DNA of 64,000 nucleotides from Xestospongia muta (Eukaryota > Porifera > Demospongiae > Haplosclerida > Petrosiidae). A program made the translations under genes and the position numbers. The DNA is taken from positions 2,123,646 to 2,187,645 of the forward strand of contig OY848921.1 of NCBI GenBank assembly GCA_963693285.1. Reading direction: 5' to 3'. How positions within the stretch are numbered: the stretch's first letter is position 1; each line of letters starts with the position of its first letter. Positions 19,149 to 34,446 of this stretch are shown here, piece by piece. Below the pieces are notes generated by a model, which ran no database searches, was not told the DNA's origin, and was given only the letters and a program-made list of their open reading frames with translations.

Positions 19149-21629
19149 GTTAAAGAGAGAGAGAATTACTGATTTACTTTATCAATTCCTCATAGGTCAG
19201 ATTGAACTTTATACCCACATTCCCGTCATGAGACATATTGTGGAGAAGCTACAAACCTGGGGGTTCAATTTATGTGGTGTCTTCTTGCTAGATTCACAAT
19301 TTTTAATTGATGCTGCTAAATTTTTTTCAGGCATTTTAGCAGCCATGTCAACAATGGTTATGTTAGAGATACCTCACGTTAACATCTTGTCTAAAATTGA
19401 CCTACTGGACAAACAAGCAAAGAAAGAACTGGACAGGTATCTGTTTTGTTTATATACTAACTGATATGTAATGTACTAATAATATAGTACATATTAAATG
19501 ATATGTAATGTACTAGTATTATAGTACATATTAAATGATATGTAATGTACTAGTATTATGGTACATATTAAATGATATGTAATGTACTAGTATTATGGTA
19601 CATACTAACTGATATGTAATGTACTAATAATATAGTACATATTAAATGATATATAATGTACTACTATTATAGTACGTACTAACTATATAATATAGAAACC
19701 ACTTTATATAGTATAAGTACAATGAACTATATTATGGTACAGTTCTCCAGCTCATACCACAATACACATTACCTCAGTTACCACAATACATATTATCCAT
19801 ATAGTAAGATATAGTATGTTTACATTGTGGGATAACCAACTATAGTGAACTACACGTGCATGTAATGACCTGGTTTATAGTACATGGACTGTTGTAATGG
19901 TAAGTATAGTAATTTGAACTTGGGAACTTGGCATGTACCCTCAACACAAACATTTAACGATAACATGAGGTTACACCTTGTATTGTCTTTGTTATATTAA
20001 TATGAGGTTCAACTGTCAATATGAAATAACAAATTATTTAATAATTTCTAAGTAGTTATTTTTGTTGTCATAACAATATTCTTGTTTGTTTTATTGTAGA
20101 TACTTAGATCCAGAGACATCAGTTTTATTACATGAACTCAGTAACACTACAAATAAGAAGTATCACAAACTTAACAAAGCTTTATGTAGTTTGGTAAGTA
20201 CATTAATACTCTACCAGGAGATATTATCAGCATTATATCACCAGTGCTATATCAGGTAGATATCTCTGTAGCAACTGGAGAGAATAGAGTCAACACTCTA
20301 TTGATAATGATACTGATTGGTACTGTAATTATGGGGGGGGGGCATGTGTAGATTCAGTTTATAATCGTGTGATCATCAACCACACAGTGTGAATCAATTA
20401 TAAGATTTGTAAAGGAGATAAGTAAGAATGTATTACAAATAGTCCAACACACAAGATTTGTAATATATTAGATCTGTCAGTACATAATATAATAAATAGA
20501 ACATGATTATATTGTGTGTAGTAACTATAGTAACAACAGTAACTACAGTGACTATAGTGATGGATTTGGATCTATTTTTATGAGCACATGTTGTTGTTGA
20601 CTAGTTTTAAATTGTAATAATATTTCTAAATTAGGGCACACAACAGTAATCAAGCAAGCTAGTTAGCCACACCTCCTTTTTGACAATCTGACAAGTAAAC
20701 AAAAAAGGCTAACTTGTTAAACTAACACGATAATAGTGTAATATGTGTATTTACTGTTATTATGTGTGTAGTAACTATAGTAACAAAATAGTGTAATAAT
20801 GGTAATATATGTGTGTATTGTTATTAATCATTACTTTAGTCATAATTTGTTCTTATCCTACAGATCGATGACTATAGTTTAGTTAGTTTTCTACCACTGG
20901 ACATTACCCAAGAAGGCTCAATGGAAGCACTAATACTTTATATAGATAATGCTATACAATATGGAGAAGACTTAGATATCAAAGTGCCAAGGGTAAGTTC
21001 ACAATGATCATGCACACATATCTTTGCGTATTAGTTGTGGTTATGAAATTGGCTATTGATCAAAGTAAATAAGGAAGTCATAGCTTGCACATATTTAGGT
21101 ATCCACAATCTATTCATATCGTTGTTAATAGAACAACCATTATCTATTTGATTTGAATCTAGTACTACCATCATGACCCCATAACCTCGCAAAGGGAAAG
21201 GACCATGCAACTTTGTGGTACAGCATCAAGTAAAAAAGATAACCACCATATTATAAGTTTGTTTAATAATGTATCTGGTTACAAGTGGGAGTTGCACACT
21301 CCTTCCTCATTTGTTAGGCTACGAAGTCCAACTGTTACAAATTTTTATAACTTTGTTGTTGCTTTGAGTTGCACACTCCTTCCTCATTTGTTAGGCTATA
21401 AAGTCCAGCTGTTACATATTTTTATAACTTCATTGTTGCTTTAGAGCGTGCTTAATTCAATTCAATTAAATGTAATAATTATAGTTACTGAAACCAATTA
21501 AATGTAATTATAATTCCATTACTGAATTCAATTAAATACAATATAACATAGTTACTCTAATTGTTTCTGTTTCCAATTCAGTTAGAAGAAGACGAGCAAT
21601 TACAAGAGGAAGAGATGGATAACAATTAA
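15565..21629 (+). CDS. GPN3: GPN-loop GTPase 3
   Basis: Eight exons join in phase to 277 aa (human about 284): 15565-15609, 15764-15872, 15926-16013, 16070-16149, 19196-19436, 20100-20193, 20864-20992, 21582-21629. Visible motifs: P-loop [26 protein letters not shown], the family-defining Gly-Pro-Asn insert in [14 protein letters not shown], switch [18 protein letters not shown], and [19 protein letters not shown]. An acidic tail ([14 protein letters not shown]) ends the protein. Family role: paralogous GPN GTPases help assemble and import RNA polymerase II. The fourth intron (16150-19195, 3.0 kb) splits DCPG from QIELY and is more than ten times longer than most nearby introns. Assignment is firm. 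Confidence 0.95.
16172..16262 (+). repeat. GGAT-rich minisatellite
   Basis: Imperfect repeats of GGATGGAT(G)AAT in the large GPN3 intron. The open frame across it is a read-through artefact of the intron. Confidence 0.85.
16740..17350. repeat. Pair of direct repeats, about 245 bp each
   Basis: Copies at about 16740-16990 and 17098-17350 share long stretches such as CTAGTAACACCAAATCATGC and GTGGTGGGCG. They differ by small indels. Looks like a short non-coding mobile element present twice in the GPN3 intron; no coding capacity seen. Confidence 0.7.
18252..18413. repeat. Inverted repeat (fold-back), GPN3 intron
   Basis: AACTTAACTCCACCCA at 18261-18276 is matched in reverse by TGGGTGGAGTTAAGTTT at 18390-18406; GTCTA/TAGAC extend the arms. 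A second inner pair (AATTCCT/AGGAATT near 18307/18331) lies in the loop. It resembles a small fold-back or MITE-type element; target duplications were not identified. Confidence 0.55.
19079..19149 (+). repeat. (GT)n followed by (GA)n microsatellite
   Basis: About 48 bp of GT then about 23 bp of GA, 45 bp upstream of the acceptor of GPN3 exon 5. Confidence 0.9.
19445..19690 (+). repeat. 37-bp tandem repeat, about six copies
   Basis: Units of the type ATGATATGTAATGTACTAGT followed by ATTATAGTACATATTAA; begins just after the donor of GPN3 exon 5. Units are rich in GTAC palindromes. Confidence 0.8.
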
Positions 21630-22292
21630 TACTATCAATATCTCACTATTGTCAGTTATGTTTATATAATAATAATGAATAATATACTTCTATTATAAAC
21701 AACTACATTGTCTAATATATACTAGTACATTTATATATAAAGAAATATGTTCTTTGAAGTCTTCATTATCACATGACATAACTTGTTGTGGCCTTACGCC
21801 AAGCTTCGGTGGCTCAGACAACTAGTGTGTCTGAATTCATTCAGAAGTCCTGCTAGGTTCAAGTAACATGTGGACTTGAAATTTGTCTGATTTTCTACCA
21901 GCTGAGTTTGTTTAGTTTCATTGTTGTCTTTAGTGTGACATTTATGGGAACCTCATGAGATAGTCCCACTATCAGGTGGAGCAGTCCAAACCTCAGGTCA
22001 TATACAATTAGAATTTAGGAGAAGGGAGGATCAGTATTTAATAAAATATACTAATCTTGGACTGTCCCACTGGGCTTTCATTGGCATTAGTATTAAAACA
22101 AAATATTTCCCTGGATATCAGAACCAGATGTCTTTCCTCTCAAGAAAGGCTCTAGTTCCTATACATAAGTGAGGTACATGTACAGATGTGGTAATAAACT
22201 GTATTGTATGAAATATAATGATTAGTAATAACACAATAAAGTGTGATGCATGAAAAAATATACAAAACTCAAACAAAGGAATACAACAAGTA
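21630..22292. other. Intergenic region between convergent genes
   Basis: Separates the GPN3 stop codon from the stop codon of the next minus-strand gene. No coding signal or RNA gene was seen. Confidence 0.5.
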
Positions 22293-27080
<4,788 letters not shown>

Positions 27081-27239
27081 CAAAATAATATGGCAGTTTC
27101 AAAATTAATAACTTCCCGCGTTAGGTTTATTAATAGTTATTAAGATAGTTAATGACTTTATAGTTACGTTGAGCCACTCCTTTGTTTTGTTTTTGTTTTG
27201 TGCTAGAGGGTGGGGCTCACTCTTTTATATCTGGCTGGT

Positions 27240-27550
27240 AAGAATGATTAAACTAACGAAACACTTATATTTCTATTTTAGCTTTTAACTGATCAATAAT
27301 TACAAGTCAAGAAGCTAAACTGTTGATTTATTAAGACGATTGTATGAATAAGAGCTGGACTGATATATATTATATAGTCTGTCCTGTTATTACTTCATCC
27401 ACTAGTATACTGTGTACTGAAGTCATCAATAATAGAGATATCAACTTATTAAACCATCTCTATCACTGAATACAACCTGTGTGTTGGTATTCTTTTATCC
27501 ACTTGTCTGTGATTTGTCTGTGCTCTTGTAATCTTGTACTGATCAACTAC
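27240..27550 (+). repeat. Upstream region of paralogue A, duplicated upstream of E
   Basis: The stretch is nearly the same as 52615-52920, for example TATATAGTCTGTCCTGTTAT and CCTGTGTGTTGGTATTCTTT in both. It shows that A and E were copied together with their 5' flanks; it probably includes promoter sequence, though no core elements were identified. Confidence 0.8.
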
Positions 27551-27990
27551 CTCAATATCTACAGTGACTGTTAGTGTTGTTATAACCAGTCTACTCTCAA
27601 TTTAATATCTACTGTGACACAGTGACTGTTAGAGTTCATTTCACTAGTATATTCTTGACTCAATTCCTAAATATCTACTGTGACAAACAAAGTGACTGCC
27701 AGCATTCTCATTACCGATCTACTTTTCTCTCAATTACCTCAATATCTATTGTGATACAGTAAATGTGTAGTGTTTATTTCACCAGTCTACTCTTGACTCA
27801 ATTCCTAATATTACTGTGACACAGTGATTGTTAGTTTTGTTATTACCAGTCTAATCTTGACTCAATTACCTCAATATCTACTGTGACATATTGACTTTTA
27901 GCATTCTTACAGTCTACTCTTGATTGACTCAATTATCTTAGCATTTTCTGTGATTCAATATCTACTGTGTCATAAACACTCTTCAATAAT
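27550..27990 (+). repeat. 67-bp leader minisatellite, array of gene A
   Basis: About six degenerate copies of a unit containing CAATTACCTCAATATCTACT, GTGACA(TA/CA)GTGACTGTTAG and CCAGTCTACTCTTGACT. The same family precedes B, C, D and E. It lies directly upstream of the leader exon that ends at 28050. Confidence 0.85.
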
Positions 27991-28261
27991 TTTGACATCC
28001 TCCAGAGTGAGTGGACAATATATCTCAGAGAGTACTCATATATCACTAAGGTATGTCATGAAGCAAATCCTTTAGTATTCCAATAATGATTAATTATATA
28101 ATAATGATGTTAAAATGATATGTGTAATAAAATTAAACAAAGAACCATGGAGTGATTGTCCTTATTTCTTATTATTTATAGTTATATTTATAATTTTAAA
28201 TTTGATTATTACACTTTTGTCATAACTGTGCGCTGCTTCTTATATCTTTCCATAGTGCACA

Positions 28262-31180
28262 ATGTCTGATAATCTCAGTCCACCTACTCTTGATGTACTG
28301 TGTGATGAACTAAGACAAGTAGTAGAATGGGATCAAGTAGCTCTAAGTCTCAAAGTACCTTTTGTCGATATTAAAAGTATTGAGACACAGTATTCTGAAT
28401 TAGCACAGCGCAAAATGCATTCTTTACAAAAATGGCTAGATCAAACCAACATTGTACATTCATGGCGTACAATAGCTGTTGCAGTAGAAAAAGTCAATCC
28501 TGCAGTTGCTGAGAACATTAGAACAAAGTATGCTACTATTCTAGATCTAGTACCATCCACTTCATCAAATACAGAATATAACAATGTAAATGCTTGCCAA
28601 AATGACCTCATTACTAAAGAGCAACAACAAATTAAGCGTGAGACAGTAGTGCTTGATAAAGACATAGTTGATAAAATCACTGACCTAGAAGATCAATTTG
28701 CCATGTTAGTTTCTAAGACAAAGATGTCTTTTGAAAAAAGACCAGAAATTCTTTCTGCATTGATTGAATACTTAAAGTCACGAGGGATAGATGAAGAAGC
28801 ATCATCACCAGATGAAGCCCCATGTATCACATATGACAAAGTCTTTAATATACTACGCAGACATTGGCATTACCTCAAATATCGACTTCTTCAGAGAATA
28901 ATTCATAACTTTCTTTTTGACACGGATTTGCTTTTTCAACTTCAGGAATATCAAGATCATATGACTGCATTTAAAAAGTCAACAAAAATGAAAGATCTTG
29001 CTGATTTTGTAAAGTCAAGGCAAAGTACTGCAGGTGAGGTACCTATAGCATTAAAGGTGAAGGAAGTGTGGTTAGATGTTACATTAGAACATTTTGAATT
29101 TCTTGTGAAGCTTCTCTTCAAAGAATATGATGAGTCACTTCAAGATATTGTTGTTCAAAAGGGTAGCATGTATGTAACCTGGAGTGTCTCTGAAAAAATA
29201 GCTAGCTTCATTATTACAAGATGTGGATTTGACAGCAATGTGCTAAAGGCAATTGGAGTCATCTCACTAAGCGTTGGTACTAATGTAGTCTTTAACAATG
29301 AATACTCACAAGATAATATGACATTTGACTCAGCACTATTGATAGCAGTTCAATCTGATGGTCCTCTTTCTGCTATATCTCTTCTTCTTGAAGTAGGTGG
29401 TAATCCTAACCTACTAACACAGTCAGGTAAAACAGTGATATCTACAGTATCCCAAATAAAAAATGAAAATAGTCCTGCAGTTTTACATGTAGCTAGTCTA
29501 TATGGTCACTCATCTGTTGTTTCTACCTTACTTAACTATGGGGCAGATCCTAACATAGCTATAAATAATGGCTGGACACCTCTTACGATAGCTAGTCAGA
29601 ATGGTCATGCTGATGTTGTTGAGTTATTACTAGAGAAGAATGTTCCTGTAAATACCCAAAACACAAATGGAACAACAGCTATTTTTATTGCTAGCCAGAG
29701 TGGTCACTCTTCTGTTGTATCTACCTTACTTAACAATGGGGCAGATCCTAATGTAGCTATAAATAATGGTGTGACACCTCTTATGATAGCCAGTCAGAAT
29801 GGTCATGCTGATGTTGTCAAGTTATTACTAAAGAAGAATGTTCCTGTAAATACCCAAAACACAGATGGAATTACAGCTATTTACATTGCTAGCCAGAATG
29901 GTCACTCTTCTGTTGTATCTATCTTACTTAACAATGGGGCAGATCCTAACATTGCTAAAAATAATGGCTGGACACCTCTTATGGTAGCCAGTGAGAATGG
30001 TCATGCTGATGTTGTTGAGTTATTACTAAAGAAGAATGTTCCTGTAAATAGCCAAACCACAGATGGAATTACAGCTATTTCTATTGCTAGTCAGAATGGT
30101 CACTCTTCTGTTGTTTCTACCTTAATCAACAATGGAGCATATCCTAACATAGCTAAAGATAATGGCTGGACACCTCTTATGATAGCCAGTCAGAATGGTC
30201 ATGCTGATGTTGTTGAGTTATTACTAGAGAAGAATGTTCCTGTAAATACCCAAAGCACAGATGGAATCACAGCAATTTTTATTGCTAGCCAGAACGGTCA
30301 CTCTTCTGTCATATCTACTTTACTTAACAATGGGGCAGATCCTAACGTAGCTACAAATAATGGCTGGACACCTCTTATGATAGCCAGTCAGAATGGTCAT
30401 GCTGATGTTGTCAAGTTATTATTAGAGAAGAATGTTCCTGTAAATACACAAAACACAAATGGAACTACAGTTATTTCTATTGCTAGCCAGAACGGACACT
30501 CTTCTGTCTTATCTATCTTACTTAACAATGGGGCAGATCCTAATATAGCTAAAAATAATGGCTGGACACCTCTTATGGTAGCTAGTCAGAATGGTCATGC
30601 TGATGTTGTTGAGTTATTACTAGAGAAGAATGTTCCTGTAAATACTCAAAGTACAGATGGAATTACAGCTATTTATATTGCTAGCCAGAATGGTCACTCT
30701 TCTGTTATATCTACCTTACTAAACAATGGGGCAGACCCTAACTTAGCCAGGATGAATGGCTGGACACCTCTTATAATAGCCTGTGCCAAAGGACATAACA
30801 ATGTTGTAAGAGAGTTATTAAAGACACAAATTAATGTCAATTATCAAACTCCTAGTGGTGCTACAGCATTACATTTATCAAGTCAATATGGGTTTGAGAA
30901 TATTACTATTCAGTTACTAGAATGTGGTAGCAATCCACTTCTCAAAGATGCTTTAGGTCGTACACCTATAGATATAGCTTATCAAGAAAGTCATCATAAC
31001 ATCATATCATTACTTCAAGATGCTATGTTTGGTTTCCATGGTGATGATCAGGTGTCGTTGGCTGGTTCTAATGATACAGGTTATACAACTGGTGTACCAT
31101 CAACTGATGACTCATCAGTAGTAGACTCTGATATTGCACAAATCTCTGATCTAGAAGAAGACATTATGGAAACCACTTAA
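28262..31180 (+). CDS. Death domain-ankyrin repeat protein A (intact, 972 aa)
   Basis: One long coding exon. A leader intron (28051-28255, CACTAAG/GTATGT to CATAG) ends six bases before the ATG. Residues about 1-95 form a Death domain (WDQVALSLKVPFVDIKSIE, KMHSLQKWLDQTN, SWRTIAVAVEKVNP). Residues about 138-345 are a conserved module shared by all five paralogues (HWHYLKYRLLQRII, SMYVTW, LKAIGVISLSVG) whose name I do not know. Residues about 350-925 hold 17 ankyrin repeats, alternating between an N-x-G-x-TPLMIASQNGH type and a DGITAIFIASQNGHSSVV type, giving a 198-bp DNA period. An acidic Ser/Asp-rich tail ends in SDLEEDIMETT. No NACHT, kinase or transmembrane segment. Likely an adaptor that pairs with another Death protein; ligand unknown. 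Confidence 0.92.
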   Translation: MSDNLSPPTLDVLCDELRQVVEWDQVALSLKVPFVDIKSIETQYSELAQRKMHSLQKWLDQTNIVHSWRTIAVAVEKVNPAVAENIRTKYATILDLVPSTSSNTEYNNVNACQNDLITKEQQQIKRETVVLDKDIVDKITDLEDQFAMLVSKTKMSFEKRPEILSALIEYLKSRGIDEEASSPDEAPCITYDKVFNILRRHWHYLKYRLLQRIIHNFLFDTDLLFQLQEYQDHMTAFKKSTKMKDLADFVKSRQSTAGEVPIALKVKEVWLDVTLEHFEFLVKLLFKEYDESLQDIVVQKGSMYVTWSVSEKIASFIITRCGFDSNVLKAIGVISLSVGTNVVFNNEYSQDNMTFDSALLIAVQSDGPLSAISLLLEVGGNPNLLTQSGKTVISTVSQIKNENSPAVLHVASLYGHSSVVSTLLNYGADPNIAINNGWTPLTIASQNGHADVVELLLEKNVPVNTQNTNGTTAIFIASQSGHSSVVSTLLNNGADPNVAINNGVTPLMIASQNGHADVVKLLLKKNVPVNTQNTDGITAIYIASQNGHSSVVSILLNNGADPNIAKNNGWTPLMVASENGHADVVELLLKKNVPVNSQTTDGITAISIASQNGHSSVVSTLINNGAYPNIAKDNGWTPLMIASQNGHADVVELLLEKNVPVNTQSTDGITAIFIASQNGHSSVISTLLNNGADPNVATNNGWTPLMIASQNGHADVVKLLLEKNVPVNTQNTNGTTVISIASQNGHSSVLSILLNNGADPNIAKNNGWTPLMVASQNGHADVVELLLEKNVPVNTQSTDGITAIYIASQNGHSSVISTLLNNGADPNLARMNGWTPLIIACAKGHNNVVRELLKTQINVNYQTPSGATALHLSSQYGFENITIQLLECGSNPLLKDALGRTPIDIAYQESHHNIISLLQDAMFGFHGDDQVSLAGSNDTGYTTGVPSTDDSSVVDSDIAQISDLEEDIMETT

Positions 31181-32770
31181 TTTCTTTCTCCATAGCTCAT
31201 ATAAACTACAGGTCAGTCAAATAACATTCAATTAATTTGTAATTTGTCAATTTGTATTATAGTGCAGTAGTTATTAAAAAAAATTTATATTAACATTAAT
31301 AATAAAGGTTTGTATATATAATAACAAATGTGAAATGTTTTGTATTTACCTTTTTTAGTGACTAATAATTCACCTGACACATACTACTTAGCAGAGATGT
31401 AATATGATACATGATACATGTTGATTGTCTGTATAATTAATAATATTTTATTATATTACATTATATTATAATAAGATTTAGTTAATTACTTAATACCTTG
31501 CAGTTGTTTTTATACTTATTATAAGTTAATAATGTCATTTACTTGTGTGGTATATTTTTTGATTCCAAATAACAAATTTTATTCTCAAAACTCAAAGCAC
31601 TACAATACGTCTGATAGATTTATACTGAAGTGGTTATCAAATAATATAAGGTTGATCATGATGTGTGACAAATAGACCTAGGTGTTGTACATGTTAGTAT
31701 TAAGGAGAAATCTGGAGATCGCCAGTTTAAAGCTATTTATAAGGTGTTCTAGAGGTGCTTGTAGATTTAAAAATATGATTAGTAGGTGACATAAATAGCA
31801 TATACTGAAGTTTTACTTAATGTCATTGATATCTTCACTATGACCAAATAATGAAATATATAAATATAGAAATTTTGAGAATTAAAATATTTCCTAAATG
31901 TATTTTTGTGTTTGAAATATATATAGATTGTCTTGGAATTATGGAACCCAACATTATTAAAGTAACAGAATGTTAGGATTGATGTCATGATTCCCAAATG
32001 GGAATATGTGTCAGAAAATACTAATTGTTAAGGAAAACTTAGCTTTTCTTTATTAATAATGTCACAATAAATATTGTATATATTATTTCAGTTGTAATAT
32101 GTTATATAAAGACAAATGATATTGATTGTGAAAAGAATTGATAAGATAAGTAATAGAGGTGATCACAAAACAATAGCGGGGGTAAGGTAAGTGATTTGAT
32201 TTGGAAATAATGTCCAGGTTTTGGTAAGTAATCATTTTTTCAGTGTCTAATGAGGAATGTTCTCATTAATAGGATGGACTAGTACTTGTTTTAAGTCACA
32301 TCCCTTTCTTTGTTGCTATCCCCCTTGGACTTTTGTATTGTGCATATCTAGGCTGAATAAGAAACTATTAACTTTATCAGACCACCAAGATAGCTGATGG
32401 TCTATGAATGTTATTTCAGTATTATGTTTGTCAGTTTCTTCTTTAATCATTTTCCATCAGCTCAGGTACATAGAAGGGCACATTTCCAATATTCCTGTAT
32501 ACTTACCAGTACATAAGTATCTACTGGTAACCATACATTTAGTAAAGTGTATTTAATATACAATGTATGGACTTCCTGTTACAATTATAAATAACTAGTT
32601 TATGACATCATTATAGTTTTCCAATAATAACACTATTCAACACTATATATAACTATTCATATTATACAGTTCTTGTTATTCTGATATTGATCTAATAAGT
32701 TTGTCTTTATCATCATCAGTTCCATGACATACTACATATATAAGTAGAAAATATATTATCATAAATTATT
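31181..32770 (+). repeat. 3' flank of A, copy 1 of a triplicated flank
   Basis: Sequence after the A stop codon recurs after the 43.8 kb fragment (44165-44760) and after D (49976-50800), for example CACCTGACACATACTACTTA and GCAGAGATGTAA. The part at 32630-32770 also recurs at 50880-51010. Non-coding as far as seen. Confidence 0.8.
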
Positions 32771-32837
32771 AAATTGACTCCTTTAAGTTAAGAACTATTT
32801 AAGAAAAGAGGAGAGAGGGAGGTTAGAAAAGAAGGAG

Positions 32838-33130
32838 ACTTATGAGAGATGATCATATATTTGTTTTTTTGGAGTTATGATGAATAAGAGAGGCCTGAGA
32901 ATGGAACCTTGGGGAACACCAGAGGTGACTTGAATTGGACAGTAGTCTGAAGGGGATGAAGAGATTTTTGATTTGGGAATAGGTAAGATATTGGAGTTTT
33001 TCCAGTCTGAAGGGAAAATACCTGTTGAGAGGGAGGAGTTGAAAATAAGGGAAAGAGAAAGTGAAATACTAGGAGCTGTGTTGTGGAGCATGTAGAGGAA
33101 ATACCGTCAGGACCAGAAGCAGTGTCAATA
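32838..33130 (-). mobile_element. LINE (non-LTR) reverse transcriptase remnant with internal deletion
   Basis: Minus-strand translation reads DTASGPDGIS, then TAPSISLSLSLIFNSSLSTG, FPSDWKNSNILPIPKS, SSPSDYCPI, then jumps to VTSGVPQGSILRPLLF. These are reverse transcriptase motifs of CR1/Jockey-like LINEs, in the right order, but the long stretch between DYRPI and the GVPQGS motif is missing, with the join at about 32930. The catalytic YADD part is absent. A dead fragment. Confidence 0.85.
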
Positions 33131-33960
33131 GAAATACGAGAAATGAGACTGCAAATTTAATATGGATTACAGAGAAGAGCTGGAGAGTTGTCTTGTAGTT
33201 AGGGATAGGTATTATGAGCCAGAGGAGGTAAGGGGGCAGTTGACTTGTTGAAGCTGGAGGAGAAGTAGAACTTATTTAATTCTGGAAACTGCCTTGAGTG
33301 GAGAGGTCATTCACAATTTTTGGATACTTCAGGTTCATTGCTACAAAAATCCTGAGGTTCTTTGCTTTGTATATCAACATTAACGACTTGATAAGCTCAT
33401 TTTGAAGAAAGACGTTCCAAGCTGACTGTCATAAGTTTTGAGGAAAGCATGAATGATAAAAACTTTCAACTGAGATGTAACCTGAGGTCTTGTCTTCAAT
33501 AGATGGGATGAAGTTTGTAACACATCTACCTTGGTCTTTTTACTTCCTTTAAGATAATGGACCTCAATGCACTTTCTATTCTGGCCTGAAGTTCATGGGT
33601 AAGCTTCACTCTTTTGCAGTTCCGATAGCCAGCATCTTGAAAGTTATGAGGCTGTCATCCTTAATAGTGAGGAAGGAATTGCGTCTGTTGTTGTCCTCAC
33701 TGCGGTCCCAAATCTACTCTAACTTTATCTAGCAAAGAATTGTCTTCGCTTCATTGTGCTGTCACGCAAACAGAAAGGGGTTAAATTTAAAATGCCCCTG
33801 ACAGTGGTAAGATATTTATTCTCCTTTGCTGGTGTTCATAACTAGGCCTATTGTCTCAAGGTCGGTACAGATAGTAAAAGAAGTGATCATTATATTTATC
33901 AGAACAGTTTCGTGCAGTAAAAACGATCTTGGCTCAGTAGTCCTATCCAGTGATTTTTGC
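33131..33960. other. Unassigned region, possible mobile element remains
   Basis: Less AT-rich than its surroundings and absent from the equivalent place beside other paralogues. Minus-strand frames are broken by stops. It may be more of the LINE or another decayed element; no motif supports a family. Confidence 0.35.
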
Positions 33961-33974
33961 CTTCTTGTTTAAGC

Positions 33975-34085
33975 TCACTAGCTGCTGTGACACAGTGTCC
34001 TTATTACCAGTCTACTCTTGAGTCAATTACCTCAATACCCTGCTGTGACATAGTGACAGTTAGCATTCTAGATCTTATTACCACT
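33975..34085 (+). repeat. 67-bp leader minisatellite, array of gene B
   Basis: One to two copies (CAATTACCTCAATACC, CTGCTGTGACATAGTGACAG), the shortest array of the five. Confidence 0.75.
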
Positions 34086-34446
34086 GTACTTAACCAAATC
34101 AATATTTACTATGGCTGTTGTTTCCCTTGCGACATGACTTACCTCCACTGTTTAATACAGACCAATAACTACTTTTGTGTACCAATTAAAACATTTGTGG
34201 CATACAAATCATTAGAATACATTCATCATTAAGTATACAGAGGATTGAGTGAGATCATAGAGCAGCTACAATCTCTGAGGTATGTAACACAAAGTCTTTG
34301 TAAAAATGTAAAATATATATAGAGCTATTGTATAGTTATATAACTGTCATATTATATTGTTATGGTAATATTGCAAGTAAAAATATGACAGGAATGTTAA
34401 CCTTGTCATAACTGTTACTTCCTCTAATATCATTTTGTAGTGTACA

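Noticed and set aside
28441..28680. 79-residue minus-strand frame repeated opposite genes A, C and E
   Set aside because: It recurs only because the Death-domain coding sequence is duplicated; it is an antisense shadow.
33957..34232. 91-residue frame upstream of gene B
   Set aside because: Overlaps the leader minisatellite and leader exon; probably untranslated.
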